Shown here one piece after another: positions 26,249 through 36,478 of a stretch of 64,000 bases of DNA. The stretch is from JACNJF01 sp050288105 (GTDB lineage Bacteria > Pseudomonadota > Gammaproteobacteria > GCA-001735895): assembly GCA_050288105.1 (NCBI GenBank), contig JBNKDE010000011.1, positions 124,001-188,000 on the forward strand. The letters run 5' to 3'. The notes beneath the pieces were generated by a model. The model saw nothing but the letters and a program-made list of their open reading frames with translations, searched no databases and was not told where the DNA came from. Each line of letters opens with the position of its first letter. Position 1 is the first letter of the stretch. Made by a program: the position numbers and the translations under genes.

Positions 26249-26899
26249 TTATTCCGATTTGTAGCGCCAGCTGAGAAAACCGATCAGGAGAACAAAACTA
26301 AATAGAAAATAGAATAGCATCAGTCTATTAACATATTCGGTAGAAACCTTCAGGTCGACAATTGGATAAATGATTTCTACAACTGCCGCAACGTCACCCG
26401 GTTTAGATTTTTCATGACATTCCTGGCACTGAGCCCGAAATTTAGCCGGATACAGAAATCGAACACGATCATCCTTATGAATCATGTATTCCTGACCCGT
26501 TTTAAATACATCGAAAATAGCCAGGTCGTTTTGCCGGCGCATCATATCGACCTTGATATCACCATATTTTTCGGCAACAATCGGCCCCCTGATTACCGAG
26601 ATCAACATACCAGGCCCGGTATCGCGCATACGTCTGGCAGCACCTTCAATACCGTCTGCTCCCTGCCCGGCCAGCATCGCGGTATACATGGATTCAAAAA
26701 CCATCTGAGAAACATGGTGAATTTCATCGCGCGATACATCCTCATACGCATGATTTCTCATCATGGCAGAAAATAGAAAATACAGGCAAACTGACAGGAT
26801 CGCGTATGCGATACCAACTTTGATGAGCAGGTGCTGGAAACGTCTGGCTTTGATTCTGGCCTGACTCGTATTATTGTTTTCGTTAACGTCGTTATCCAT
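26249..26899 (-). CDS. Membrane-anchored monohaem c-type sensor-like protein
   Basis: A 216-residue protein with transmembrane helices at about 22-46 and 192-212 enclosing a periplasmic domain of about 145 residues that carries one CQECH haem-attachment motif (158-162). The domain resembles haem-binding sensor domains found at the front of histidine kinases and chemoreceptors, but here the chain stops 4 residues after the second helix, so there is no output domain. It could be a redox or gas sensor needing a partner, or a small electron carrier. ATG at 26899 with AGGTA upstream. Confidence 0.72.
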   Translation of the reverse strand: MDNDVNENNNTSQARIKARRFQHLLIKVGIAYAILSVCLYFLFSAMMRNHAYEDVSRDEIHHVSQMVFESMYTAMLAGQGADGIEGAARRMRDTGPGMLISVIRGPIVAEKYGDIKVDMMRRQNDLAIFDVFKTGQEYMIHKDDRVRFLYPAKFRAQCQECHEKSKPGDVAAVVEIIYPIVDLKVSTEYVNRLMLFYFLFSFVLLIGFLSWRYKSE

Positions 26900-27063
26900 A
26901 GCAGATACCTTTTGGCCTTTTTTAGTACTTTACCGAGTATCTAAATAATTTGTAGTTTTGTTTAAAAGTTTAATGCTCTGGATCAATTTAAATGGCGTGT
27001 TATTTTCACCCCCGTATTTAAAGTTGACGAGTAAATTAACCTGACCTGAGTCGAGAGATACTG

Positions 27064-27813
27064 ATGCAGAAAAAAATCATTTTAATTACTGGTGGTAGTC
27101 GCGGTATAGGGGCCAGCACTGCGTTGCTCGCAGCAAATCAGGGATACCATGTATGTATCAATTACCGGAATAACCACAAAGCCGCACAGCAACTGGTGGA
27201 TAAAATCAAATTACAGGGTGGCACGGCCTGCATGGTACAGGCAGATATTTCACAGCAAAGCGAGGTAATAAGACTATTTCAACAGATGGATAAGGAACTG
27301 GGTCGCGTAACCGCGCTGGTTAACAATGCTGCCATACTCGAAACCCAGACCCGGCTCGAGGATATTGACGCAGCCCGCCTGCAACGCATCTTCCAGACCA
27401 ATGTCTTTGGTAGCTTTCTGTGTGCTCGTGAGGCGATTAAACGCATGTCGACACGCCACGGAGGGCAAGGTGGCAGTATTGTTAATATCTCATCTATCGC
27501 CGCTCGCCTGGGAGCCCCTGAGGAATATATCGACTACGCCGCTTCAAAAGGAGCCATAGACAGTATGACGCTGGGACTTTCAAAAGAGGTAGCCGCCGAA
27601 GGTATACGGGTGAATGCAGTGCGTCCGGGCATTATTGACACTGAGATGCATGCGTCGGGTGGTGAACCACAGCGCGTACAACGACTTGCACCGGCCATTC
27701 CAATGCAGCGCGGAGGCGGCGCGGACGAAGTGGCCCGCGCAATTATGTGGTTACTATCAGATGAGGCAAGTTATACCACTGGCAGTTTCATCGATGTATC
27801 TGGAGGTCGCTAA
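27064..27813 (+). CDS. SDR-family oxidoreductase
   Basis: A 249-residue classical short-chain dehydrogenase. Cofactor motif ITGGSRGIGAST, with NYRNN after beta-2 suggesting NADP(H) preference; NNAAIL; catalytic serine in VNISSIAARLG and Y-x3-K in YIDYAASKGAID; PG motif VRPGIIDTEMH. The sequence resembles sugar or 3-oxoacyl reductases of the YgfF/glucose dehydrogenase type; substrate unknown. Convergent with the giant lipoprotein gene. Confidence 0.9.
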   Translation: MQKKIILITGGSRGIGASTALLAANQGYHVCINYRNNHKAAQQLVDKIKLQGGTACMVQADISQQSEVIRLFQQMDKELGRVTALVNNAAILETQTRLEDIDAARLQRIFQTNVFGSFLCAREAIKRMSTRHGGQGGSIVNISSIAARLGAPEEYIDYAASKGAIDSMTLGLSKEVAAEGIRVNAVRPGIIDTEMHASGGEPQRVQRLAPAIPMQRGGGADEVARAIMWLLSDEASYTTGSFIDVSGGR

Positions 27814-27823
27814 GCCAGACTGC

Positions 27824-30800
27824 CTATTGCGTCCAGGTGATCGTGGTGCTTGAGTCCAGGGCAACGCCGTTGGCAACGAATCCAATCGTATCCGTACCGC
27901 TCCCTGTCGGCAGCGTGTAGATCACCTGATAGGAACCGTCCCCACGATCCCGGACCGCACCGATATTACCGCCATCAGTTTGGGTGGTGGTAACCACCAG
28001 GCCTGCGCCTAAGATTTGATTCGCCGCATCGCGTGGGGTTACCGTCATCAGCACCTGGGTTCCTCCGCTGTTTGGATTCTCATCAAATGTCAGCGGACTC
28101 ACGGTGGATGCAGCGGCATCCACCAAAGGCGCGGCCGTATTCGCAGGATAGTGATAGCCTATATCGACCTGCGATGCGACACCTTCATTGGCGCCATCGG
28201 TACGTGTCGTGGTCGCGGTCAGAACGACGGTTCCGGCTCCGGTTGCGGAATTCGAAGCCAGGTCTGAACCGGCGTCGATCGCTGGTGAGTCACCGCTTCC
28301 GCCATCCAGCGCGAGGACATTAAGATACCAACCGTCGCTAAATAGCGGATCGCTTGCCTCGATATCATTGGTGCCCGCCAACGCCAAATTATGTGCACCA
28401 ATCAGGTTGAAGTTTTCAGTGAGGGTTGCGACTCCATTCCAATACACGTCATTGGCGCCGTTGACATCAGTATTTCCATAGACCAGGTTGTCCAGCATAG
28501 TTACGGTATTGCCCGCGGTAACACCGATATGAATGCCACCCCCTTCGATATCACTATTAGCGGATACATTGCCAGCGACGGTATTGTTGAGCAGAGTTGG
28601 CGATGAATTGTTCCAGACGAAGATACCGCTACCACCGTAGGCACTGCCATCACTGGACTGGTTTTCGATGATCAGGTTGTTTTGAATCACCGGAGACGAA
28701 TCGCGCACCATGATCCCAGCACCGTAACTGGCCTGGTTTTGACGGATCAGGTTGCTGTTGATGAAGGCGACGCCGGAGCTGTTGGCATAGATACCACCGT
28801 TGTTACCTCCATTGGCGGTACCATTGTTAACTACAATGTTATTACGCACGATTGGCGCCGCCGAAGAGCTGATCCGCACACCAACGGTAGAGGCATCGCG
28901 GATCAGATTATTCTCAAGCGTAATTGTGCAACCGGTATACAGATCGACTCCATCCTGCGTGCCTTCGATCGTGAACCCGGAAATATTGAAATTAGGACCA
29001 GCATAGGTGCAGTACACACCATCTGTACCACCACCTGAAATAAGCAGGTTTCCACTGAAAGATGGCTGCATCAACGCACCGTTGGTCGTGTTATTTGCAT
29101 CCAGATACAAATGCTGCGACGAAGCGTTGGTGATCGACAGATTGGTGAATTCAGGTGATGTCGGCAGGGTTGCCGACGTTTGATACAGATACAGTCCATC
29201 CGTCACGTTGTTGATCACCAGGTTCGCGAACGTCAGCGTACTCGCATCACCGGCATTGCTGATTTGAATCGCGACATCGGACTGCTCAACGACCAGGTAG
29301 TTGACTGTTCCCTGGCTGCCATCGCGAAAATCGATGCCTTGCCAGTTGGTGCCACCGCCTGCAACCGAGCCATTGCCATCACCGTTACTATCGCCGTTAT
29401 AGCTGTCGTCGCGAATATCGGTAAACACCGCCTCCTGCCCAGCGCTAGCCGTGACATTGAAGGTACCATCAATAAAGATGTCAACGCCATCGACTGCCTT
29501 GACTACGGTGCCGGGTCCAACAGTCAGGGTATAAAGTGCGCCAACAGTCAAATCCGTTGAAACGTACCAGACCGAACTACCACTACCCAGCGGATCCGCG
29601 CTCAGGTCGACGTCGCTGATCAGAGCACCACGAATGATCACATAATCCTCTGCCAACCCGGCGCCAGCCTGGTAACCGTTGAATTGTGCCGGCAGGTTCA
29701 TACCGATAAGGGTAAATGGTGTGGGCGCGTTATCCAGGGTAATGCTTGCACTGTCCCACAGCAATGGATCGGTCGCATCGGAGAAATAAAGGGCCGAAGT
29801 CGTTGCTCCAGTCAGGTTGAGGTTGGAGTAGGACCCGCTGACGCCCTGCAGGGTCAGATTGTAGGTACCCGCACTGATACTGTTACCTGAACCGGAACTC
29901 GCATCAAAGGTTGGCGTCGTCGTCGCATCGCCAATCAATTGTATGCCGTGCACACCGACGGTTCCTGAATCACCGATACTCAGGCCGCTGAAATTGGGAT
30001 TGACGATGCCGGTACTGTTATCCTCCAGGTAGATGCCACTGCCACCGATGTTGTTTAGCGACAGGTTATGTAGTGAACCGGTGAACGTTGCACCCGCATT
30101 GATCTGCAGGTAAATGCCATGGTAGGTGGTGTTGACTCCACTATTGAAGATATCCACGCTATTCATCGTCCAGGCGACATTCTGAGTGGCATAGGCCTGC
30201 ATTTGCAGCGCATAGTAATAGATGTCGGTGAAGCTCGAATTGGTGATACTGAAGCTCGTCGGTTGTGCGTTGTAGTGGTAAATTCCATAATTGGCATAGC
30301 GAACAATGGCGTTGTCGATATCGATGATCGCTCCACCACGCACGCTGATGTAATTCCAGTCGCCGCGCGTGCCGCCGGTTGCAGTGCCATCACCATTCGT
30401 ATCGCCGCCGATGCTGTCATCCTCGATGGTCGTGAATACGGCGTTGTTCCCTGCCCCGTCACCATCGCCGACGATCAGGCTGCCATCTACATACAGAATC
30501 AGGCCGCTGTGGAACTTGAGCACTGCGCCATCCTGTACCGTCAGCGTGACCCCGGCTGGCACGGTCAGACTCGACGTAATCCGGTATACGCTGGCACCCG
30601 AGCCAGTATTGAGCGGGTCTTCTACCAGGGTCAGGTCGCCCAGGGTAGATGCAACCGAGACATAAGCTGAGGACACCGAACTACTGGCGACGTCGTAGCC
30701 GAGATCGTTCGTACCGAGCACACCGACCGACACCGGCAAATTAACCAACAGCATATACGGCGACGGTGCGCTGTTGATGACGACCGTAGCGTCATCCCAA

Positions 30801-33800
30801 CTCAAGGGATTTGCAGTACCGCTGAAATACACTGAATTCGCGGTCGCATTGCTCAAAGTCAGGTTGCTAAAGTTACCGCTAACACCCTGCAAAGTGAGGT
30901 TATAGGTTCCACCATTAATACTGTTAGTGTTACCGGAACTGGCGTCGAATGTCGGCACCGTCGTAGCGCTACCGATCAATTGCACACCATGGATACCCAC
31001 ACTACCCGTATCGCCTACAGTCAACCCACTGATCACAGGATTAACGACGCCGGTACTGTTATCTTCTAGATAAAGTCCGGTGCCACCGATATTGTTCAGC
31101 GAAACATTGTTCAGGGTACCGGAGAAGGTCGAATCATTGTTGGTCTGCAGGAACATGCCGTGGTAACTAGTATTAATGCCACTGTCGGTGATGCTGACGT
31201 TATCCAGATTCCAGGAGACATCCTGCCCTGTATACAACTGCAGGAACAAGCCATAGTAGTACACATTACTGAACGCACTGTTAGTGATATCGACGCTGGT
31301 CGTCTGCGCGCTGTATTGATACAGGCCGTAGCTCGAATATCGAATGATTGCGTTATCGATATCAATCACTGCCCCAGCGCGCGCATTGATGTAGTTCCAG
31401 TCGTTCCAGTTGGGAGAGGTTGCTGCCAGGTCACCATTGGTATCGCCGCCAACGCTGTCATCGCGGATCGAGGTGAACACCGCGTTCGCACCCACGCCAT
31501 CGTTATTCTGATCGCCGACAATCAGGCTGCCATCGACGTAGATCAGCAATCCCGGATTGAACTTGAGCACGGCACCATCCTGCACCGTCATCGTAACCCC
31601 GGCTGGCACCGTGATATTGGATATTACACGGTATACGCTGGATCCGGTATTCAAGGGATCCGCAGCGTAATTTGTATTAGCCAACGTTCCGCCGGTGGCA
31701 ACGTAATTTCGGGTAACCGTGCTGGTGGTCGTGTTGTAGCCCTGGTCGGTGGTGCCATACACCCCGATAGATGCGGGAAAGCTGGTCAGCGCAATGAATG
31801 GCGAGGGAGAACTGTTTAGCACGATGCTAGCATCATCCCAGACCGTGGGATTCGCTCCGCCACTCAGGTAAATAGAGGCTGTCCCCGCACCGGCCAGCGT
31901 CAGGTCACTATACGATCCACCCACGCCCTGCAGGGTCAGGTTATAGGTGCCACCAGTAATCGAGTTGCCAAAACCTGAACTGGCATCGAAGGTCGGGGTC
32001 GTGGTCGAGTCACCAATCAATTGAACGCCGTTGGAGCCTATCGTTCCCGTATCGCCCATCGTCAGTCCGCTGATCGTTGGGTTGAATGCGCCAGTACTGG
32101 AATCGTCAATGTAGATGCCGCTGCCGCCGATGTTATTCATGGTCAGGTTGAACCAACTGCCGGTCAAAGATGCACTGCCAGCGAGGCGGGCATAGATTGC
32201 ATGATAGCTGGTATTCACCCCGACTCGATCGAATTCGACATTGTTCAGGGTCCAGTCAACGGCCTCGGTGTTATACACATACAGGTAGAGACCGTAATAG
32301 TAGATGTCACGGAACACGGTATTGCTGACTGATATTGATGCAGGCTGGCTGCCAGATTGGTACAGGCCATAATCAGCGTAGCGTATCTCGGCATTGTCGA
32401 TGGCAATCACACTACTTGCGCCGGCCTGGATATAGCCCCAGTCCGACCAGGCTGGCGGTATCGCATCCCCGAGATCATCACCGACACTGTCGTCCCGAAT
32501 TGAGGTCAGGATCGCCGGTAAGCCAGAACCCGTATCGGCCACCGTAAGGGTCCCGTTGACGTAGAGGTAGGTATTGAGATCAAACTTGACGATCGCGTCA
32601 TCGTGAATCGTCATCGCGACCCCGGCAGGAATCGTGATACTTGAATTTACCCGCCACGCACTGCTGCCGGTATTCAGCGGATCGGCGGTCAGCGTCATAT
32701 CGGCAAGAATATTCCCGTTGATTCGAATATAGGCCTTGCTGACGCTGGGATCGGAAAAGTCGTATCCACCGGTGATCGTCGGATTCAGGGTCTGCCCGAC
32801 CAGTTCGTAAGGCGTACTCGCATTGGTCAGCACGACGTTGTTAAACACCGTTGGCGCAGAGGCATTGAGTAGCTGCAAGCCAGCGGTTTGGGTGGCGTCC
32901 ATGTTAATGTTGTTATACACCCCCGAGGCATTGTTCAGGATCATGCCATAACCGACATTGGACACCGACCAACTGCCCGTATCGAGGAAAACCGGTGATG
33001 CATTGTCCACCCGAATCGCAGCATTGGCGGTTCCACCAGGGCCAACAATGGTGTTGATCCCGTCTAACTGCGGCGCCAGCGTGCCGCTGTTTGTATTGTT
33101 AATGTACAAATAGGCAATCGACGTGTTCTCTGGGGTGGAGATCGATATATTCGACAATGTCGGGCTGACGTTACCAGTACCTGTGTTGTAAAGGTAAATC
33201 GGGTACGACGATGCGTTAGTCACATCGACCTGGTCGATGCTGCCGCTGATATTGGCGCTTGAATGAGCATAGATCTGTAGCCCGTAGTATCCACTGCCGG
33301 GTTGATCGATCGTTACGTTCGCTATATCCAGGGTATTCGTGGTCGCATTAGTCGACTCCAGCAACAGCGCGATATTGCCCGTCGCGATCCCGTTCAAATC
33401 AAAATCGACCACGCGGATATCACGCAGGTAGCTGGTAATCGATGTGCTCGACGAATAGGTGTACATGCCATAGCCACTGCAATCGCCCATCTCGACCCCT
33501 TTCAGCGCTGGCGAGGCATTGTTAATCTCGATACAGCTAACCGCGTAGCGCACTGACAGATGATTGATATCACCACGGCTGTTGGCCTGAAAATCGATGC
33601 CGGACCAGTTGCCTGCTGCCGGGGTACCCACCACCGAACCGGTATTACCATTCAATGAATCGTCGGTAATCGAGGTAAAACGAACATTTTGCGGAATCGG
33701 GGAATGTCCCATGATGTTAAGGTCGGCATCGCCCGCCACGAACAGGTCAGTACCTGGATCGAACTTGACCACGACACCGGCCTCAATCACCAATGACGCC

Positions 33801-36460
33801 CCGCCCTGCACGGTCACATCGCTCTGTACCCAGTAGGGGGAATTCGCCAGGCTCCAAACCGTTGGTGTGGCGATCGTGCTGTTAGTTGCGTCGATCACGG
33901 TACCCGGGGGCGTCTCGTTGGATTGATACGCGGCGGTCCCGGAGATTAGCATCTCATGGCCATCGTAGAAGCCGTCATTGTCGAAATCCGGATCATTGGG
34001 ATCCAGACTGACACTGATCTCGTAAGAATCGAGCAATCCATCGCCATCGCTATCGGCTTCCACAGTGACATTCACAGTACCTGTTGCGGTTCCGCCCTGA
34101 CCATCTATCACTGAGTAGCTGAAGCTGTCGACACCGTTAAAGGCCAGATCCGGCACATAGGTCACGGTGCCATCACCATTGTTGGTGGCGCTGCCATTGG
34201 CTGGCTGAGTAACCCCGATCAGGATTACCGGATCATTATCCGGGTCCGTGTCGTTAGCCAGCACATCAATGTAATTCAGGGTAATGCCCTGGTTGGTACT
34301 GACATCGTCCGTGACAGCGACCGGATCGGAATTCGGCTCGGCTACGATGGCCGTCAGGTTGATATTCACGGTATCTGTGTCCGTGTTGCCCTGATCATCA
34401 GTAACGATGACGGCAAAGGTGAATGTCGTATCGGTTGCGATGTTCGGACCTGTAAAACTCGGTGTCGCGGTGGCGGCATTGGCCAACGCGATGATCGGTG
34501 AGCCACCGGTCTGGGTCCAGAAATAGGAAACGATGCTGCCGTCGTCGACGCTAGCGGTGGCATCAAGCGAAATCGCCGTTTGCTCCTGCGCGGTTTGATC
34601 AGGTCCGGCGTTGGCGACTGGATCGCTGCCTGCCGCCTGGGTCGAATTGACCACGATGCTGACGATATCAGTGTCACTCAGGCCATCGTTATCAGTGACC
34701 TGCAACTCGAAGAACAACGTGGTTGTACTACCGGCCGGTGCCGCGGGCGCGGTGAAGCTTGGTGTCGCGGTGCTGCTATTACTCAGGGTGACTGCTGGCA
34801 ACCCGGTTTGTGTCCAGGCATAGCTGACGATGGAGCCATCGTCGCTACTGCCGGCCGCGCTGAGATTGACGGTTGTCAGTTCATCGACAGACTGATCAGC
34901 ACCTGCATTGGCGGTCGGCGGTATCGCAACTGTTTGCGTAGAATTGACCTGGACCAACACGGTGTCGCTATCACTAGAACCATCGTCGTCGGTTACCTGC
35001 AGTTCAAAGATCAGAGTCGCGGTTTGCCCGGCTGGTGGGGTCGGCGCGGTAAAACTGGTGGCCGCCGCATTCGGTGTAGACAAGGTTACCGAATATCCAG
35101 TATCGATCTGCGTCCACAGGTAGGAACTGATCGTACCGTCGCTATCGCTCCCACTACCACTGAGATTAACAGTCACTGCTTGATTGACTGTCTGTGTGGC
35201 TCCAGCCTCAGCCACTGGTGGTGTATTGGAAGTGCCGCCGCTCGGAGCCGCAGTGACTGTCACTATAACCTGCGCCGTATCCGAACCACCATGCCCATCG
35301 CTGATGCTGTAGCTAAACACGGCGTTTCCGGTAAATCCGCTCGTCGGAGTAAAATTGAAGGTACCATTTCCATTGTTAACTACCACGCCATTTGCAGGCT
35401 GGATCACACTGCTCACAGCCAGTGCATCTCCATCTGGATCGGTATCGTTGGATAGTACATTGCCGGTTACAATGGATGCATTGGCTACTGTTGTGTAGCT
35501 GTCATCAAAAGCTACTGGATCATTGTTAACACCAGAGACCGTTAGAGCAGATTCATTGATTGTTATCACCTGCGATACAGGCGTGACCGAATAAGCTGCA
35601 TAGTTATTGTTGCGAAACCGTGTAATCGCATTATTCAGATTATTGTCAGAAGGAAATGCAACACTACCATTGCCTACATCCAGCATCACCACGCCATTCT
35701 GATTGGCACCATCCAGATCGCCATCGCTTAGATCAGCGACCATGCCAGCGATCACACTGTAAGTAGGTACAGGAATACCGAGTTTGATGGCGGAGCTATT
35801 CAAGGCAGTAGCAAGGCCACCCAGATACATCGCATATTCGATGGAATCGACACTGGCACTAACTGATGGAGATAAAGGATTAGCAGCGGCTACTGTAAAA
35901 GGGTCAAAGCCAAGTCCGGAGCTGGCGATACTGCGGTTATTACTCAGCACATTCAGAAAATTGCCAGAAACCGATGACTCAATACGAGATTTTTGGATGA
36001 AGGCATGCGTCAACATAGTGACCGAAGCCGTGTTATGACCAGGAAATAAAACGCCTAACAAATATTCATTTGAAGCCAGGGTAATTTTGCGTTTCAAACT
36101 TGCATCTGGATTGGTGTCGGACTCATCCAGAAACTCACCACCGGAAGATTTAATTAATAAAGGGACAGTATGCGAAGCAGCTGGAATATTGACTGACCAG
36201 TTACCACTGCTATCGGTTGTGGTTGTTGCCAGAACGGTTGATGTTTCAGCTCCATCGCTGGCATTGAACTGAATAATCTCTATGCTCGCGCCAGCGATAG
36301 GCCCCTTGCTGGAAACGCCATTCACAGTAACCTGTTCCGTTGCAGTCGAGATACCGCTGGAGTCCAAACCTGAAGGTGCCTGATCCTGTTCTGGTTGACA
36401 TGCCTGTAATACCAGCAGTAATGCAATAATCAGGGAGTAACGGGAAAACTTGTTAATCAT
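27824..36460 (-). CDS. Giant surface lipoprotein with Ig/cadherin-like domains and a long beta-helix
   Basis: About 2,878 residues. A lipoprotein signal ends in VLQAC. Then: an N-terminal domain (about 45-300); cadherin/VCBS-like domain (310-405, NVLSNDTDPDGDALAV); three PKD/REJ-like repeats (413-706); a second VCBS-like domain (710-797); a TSP3-like calcium loop (DSDGDGLLDSYE, about 800-843); a right-handed parallel beta-helix (about 853-2760) built from five related modules; and a C-terminal invasin/filamin-like Ig domain. Such architecture suits a cell-surface adhesin or polysaccharide-binding protein. No catalytic motif seen. The ATG at 36460 has GAGG 8 bases upstream and is preferred to that at 36466. 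Last gene of the 39447-27824 operon. Confidence 0.88.
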   Translation of the reverse strand: MINKFSRYSLIIALLLVLQACQPEQDQAPSGLDSSGISTATEQVTVNGVSSKGPIAGASIEIIQFNASDGAETSTVLATTTTDSSGNWSVNIPAASHTVPLLIKSSGGEFLDESDTNPDASLKRKITLASNEYLLGVLFPGHNTASVTMLTHAFIQKSRIESSVSGNFLNVLSNNRSIASSGLGFDPFTVAAANPLSPSVSASVDSIEYAMYLGGLATALNSSAIKLGIPVPTYSVIAGMVADLSDGDLDGANQNGVVMLDVGNGSVAFPSDNNLNNAITRFRNNNYAAYSVTPVSQVITINESALTVSGVNNDPVAFDDSYTTVANASIVTGNVLSNDTDPDGDALAVSSVIQPANGVVVNNGNGTFNFTPTSGFTGNAVFSYSISDGHGGSDTAQVIVTVTAAPSGGTSNTPPVAEAGATQTVNQAVTVNLSGSGSDSDGTISSYLWTQIDTGYSVTLSTPNAAATSFTAPTPPAGQTATLIFELQVTDDDGSSDSDTVLVQVNSTQTVAIPPTANAGADQSVDELTTVNLSAAGSSDDGSIVSYAWTQTGLPAVTLSNSSTATPSFTAPAAPAGSTTTLFFELQVTDNDGLSDTDIVSIVVNSTQAAGSDPVANAGPDQTAQEQTAISLDATASVDDGSIVSYFWTQTGGSPIIALANAATATPSFTGPNIATDTTFTFAVIVTDDQGNTDTDTVNINLTAIVAEPNSDPVAVTDDVSTNQGITLNYIDVLANDTDPDNDPVILIGVTQPANGSATNNGDGTVTYVPDLAFNGVDSFSYSVIDGQGGTATGTVNVTVEADSDGDGLLDSYEISVSLDPNDPDFDNDGFYDGHEMLISGTAAYQSNETPPGTVIDATNSTIATPTVWSLANSPYWVQSDVTVQGGASLVIEAGVVVKFDPGTDLFVAGDADLNIMGHSPIPQNVRFTSITDDSLNGNTGSVVGTPAAGNWSGIDFQANSRGDINHLSVRYAVSCIEINNASPALKGVEMGDCSGYGMYTYSSSTSITSYLRDIRVVDFDLNGIATGNIALLLESTNATTNTLDIANVTIDQPGSGYYGLQIYAHSSANISGSIDQVDVTNASSYPIYLYNTGTGNVSPTLSNISISTPENTSIAYLYINNTNSGTLAPQLDGINTIVGPGGTANAAIRVDNASPVFLDTGSWSVSNVGYGMILNNASGVYNNINMDATQTAGLQLLNASAPTVFNNVVLTNASTPYELVGQTLNPTITGGYDFSDPSVSKAYIRINGNILADMTLTADPLNTGSSAWRVNSSITIPAGVAMTIHDDAIVKFDLNTYLYVNGTLTVADTGSGLPAILTSIRDDSVGDDLGDAIPPAWSDWGYIQAGASSVIAIDNAEIRYADYGLYQSGSQPASISVSNTVFRDIYYYGLYLYVYNTEAVDWTLNNVEFDRVGVNTSYHAIYARLAGSASLTGSWFNLTMNNIGGSGIYIDDSSTGAFNPTISGLTMGDTGTIGSNGVQLIGDSTTTPTFDASSGFGNSITGGTYNLTLQGVGGSYSDLTLAGAGTASIYLSGGANPTVWDDASIVLNSSPSPFIALTSFPASIGVYGTTDQGYNTTTSTVTRNYVATGGTLANTNYAADPLNTGSSVYRVISNITVPAGVTMTVQDGAVLKFNPGLLIYVDGSLIVGDQNNDGVGANAVFTSIRDDSVGGDTNGDLAATSPNWNDWNYINARAGAVIDIDNAIIRYSSYGLYQYSAQTTSVDITNSAFSNVYYYGLFLQLYTGQDVSWNLDNVSITDSGINTSYHGMFLQTNNDSTFSGTLNNVSLNNIGGTGLYLEDNSTGVVNPVISGLTVGDTGSVGIHGVQLIGSATTVPTFDASSGNTNSINGGTYNLTLQGVSGNFSNLTLSNATANSVYFSGTANPLSWDDATVVINSAPSPYMLLVNLPVSVGVLGTNDLGYDVASSSVSSAYVSVASTLGDLTLVEDPLNTGSGASVYRITSSLTVPAGVTLTVQDGAVLKFHSGLILYVDGSLIVGDGDGAGNNAVFTTIEDDSIGGDTNGDGTATGGTRGDWNYISVRGGAIIDIDNAIVRYANYGIYHYNAQPTSFSITNSSFTDIYYYALQMQAYATQNVAWTMNSVDIFNSGVNTTYHGIYLQINAGATFTGSLHNLSLNNIGGSGIYLEDNSTGIVNPNFSGLSIGDSGTVGVHGIQLIGDATTTPTFDASSGSGNSISAGTYNLTLQGVSGSYSNLNLTGATTSALYFSDATDPLLWDSASITLDNAPTPFTLIGMNLPAQFNGYQAGAGLAEDYVIIRGALISDVDLSADPLGSGSSVWYVSTDLTVGALYTLTVGPGTVVKAVDGVDIFIDGTFNVTASAGQEAVFTDIRDDSYNGDSNGDGNGSVAGGGTNWQGIDFRDGSQGTVNYLVVEQSDVAIQISNAGDASTLTFANLVINNVTDGLYLYQTSATLPTSPEFTNLSITNASSQHLYLDANNTTNGALMQPSFSGNLLISGGGTDGVYCTYAGPNFNISGFTIEGTQDGVDLYTGCTITLENNLIRDASTVGVRISSSAAPIVRNNIVVNNGTANGGNNGGIYANSSGVAFINSNLIRQNQASYGAGIMVRDSSPVIQNNLIIENQSSDGSAYGGSGIFVWNNSSPTLLNNTVAGNVSANSDIEGGGIHIGVTAGNTVTMLDNLVYGNTDVNGANDVYWNGVATLTENFNLIGAHNLALAGTNDIEASDPLFSDGWYLNVLALDGGSGDSPAIDAGSDLASNSATGAGTVVLTATTTRTDGANEGVASQVDIGYHYPANTAAPLVDAAASTVSPLTFDENPNSGGTQVLMTVTPRDAANQILGAGLVVTTTQTDGGNIGAVRDRGDGSYQVIYTLPTGSGTDTIGFVANGVALDSSTTITWTQ
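29600..32690 (-). repeat. Three tandem DNA repeats of about 1.02-1.05 kb inside the giant gene
   Basis: Approximate units 31670-32690, 30625-31670 and 29605-30625. Each encodes an array starting DPLNTGS or a close variant, then the ITVPAGVTMTVQDGAVLKF-like entry, a FTSIRDDS-like loop, a beta-helix stretch and a TTTPTFDASSG-like segment. Two more diverged copies of the module flank them. Matched blocks, such as (A/C)CCAATCAATTG near 29930, 30970 and 32010, keep the same spacing. Units are similar but not identical, so the duplication is not very recent. Confidence 0.75.
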
Positions 36461-36478
36461 TGTCATAACCTCGCCCCC

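Noticed and set aside
28016..35455. Long plus-strand frames opposite the giant lipoprotein gene (up to about 290 codons)
   Set aside because: They run antisense to a well-supported gene, have no ribosome sites, recur with the DNA repeats and show no domain-like sequence. They come from codon bias of the repeats.
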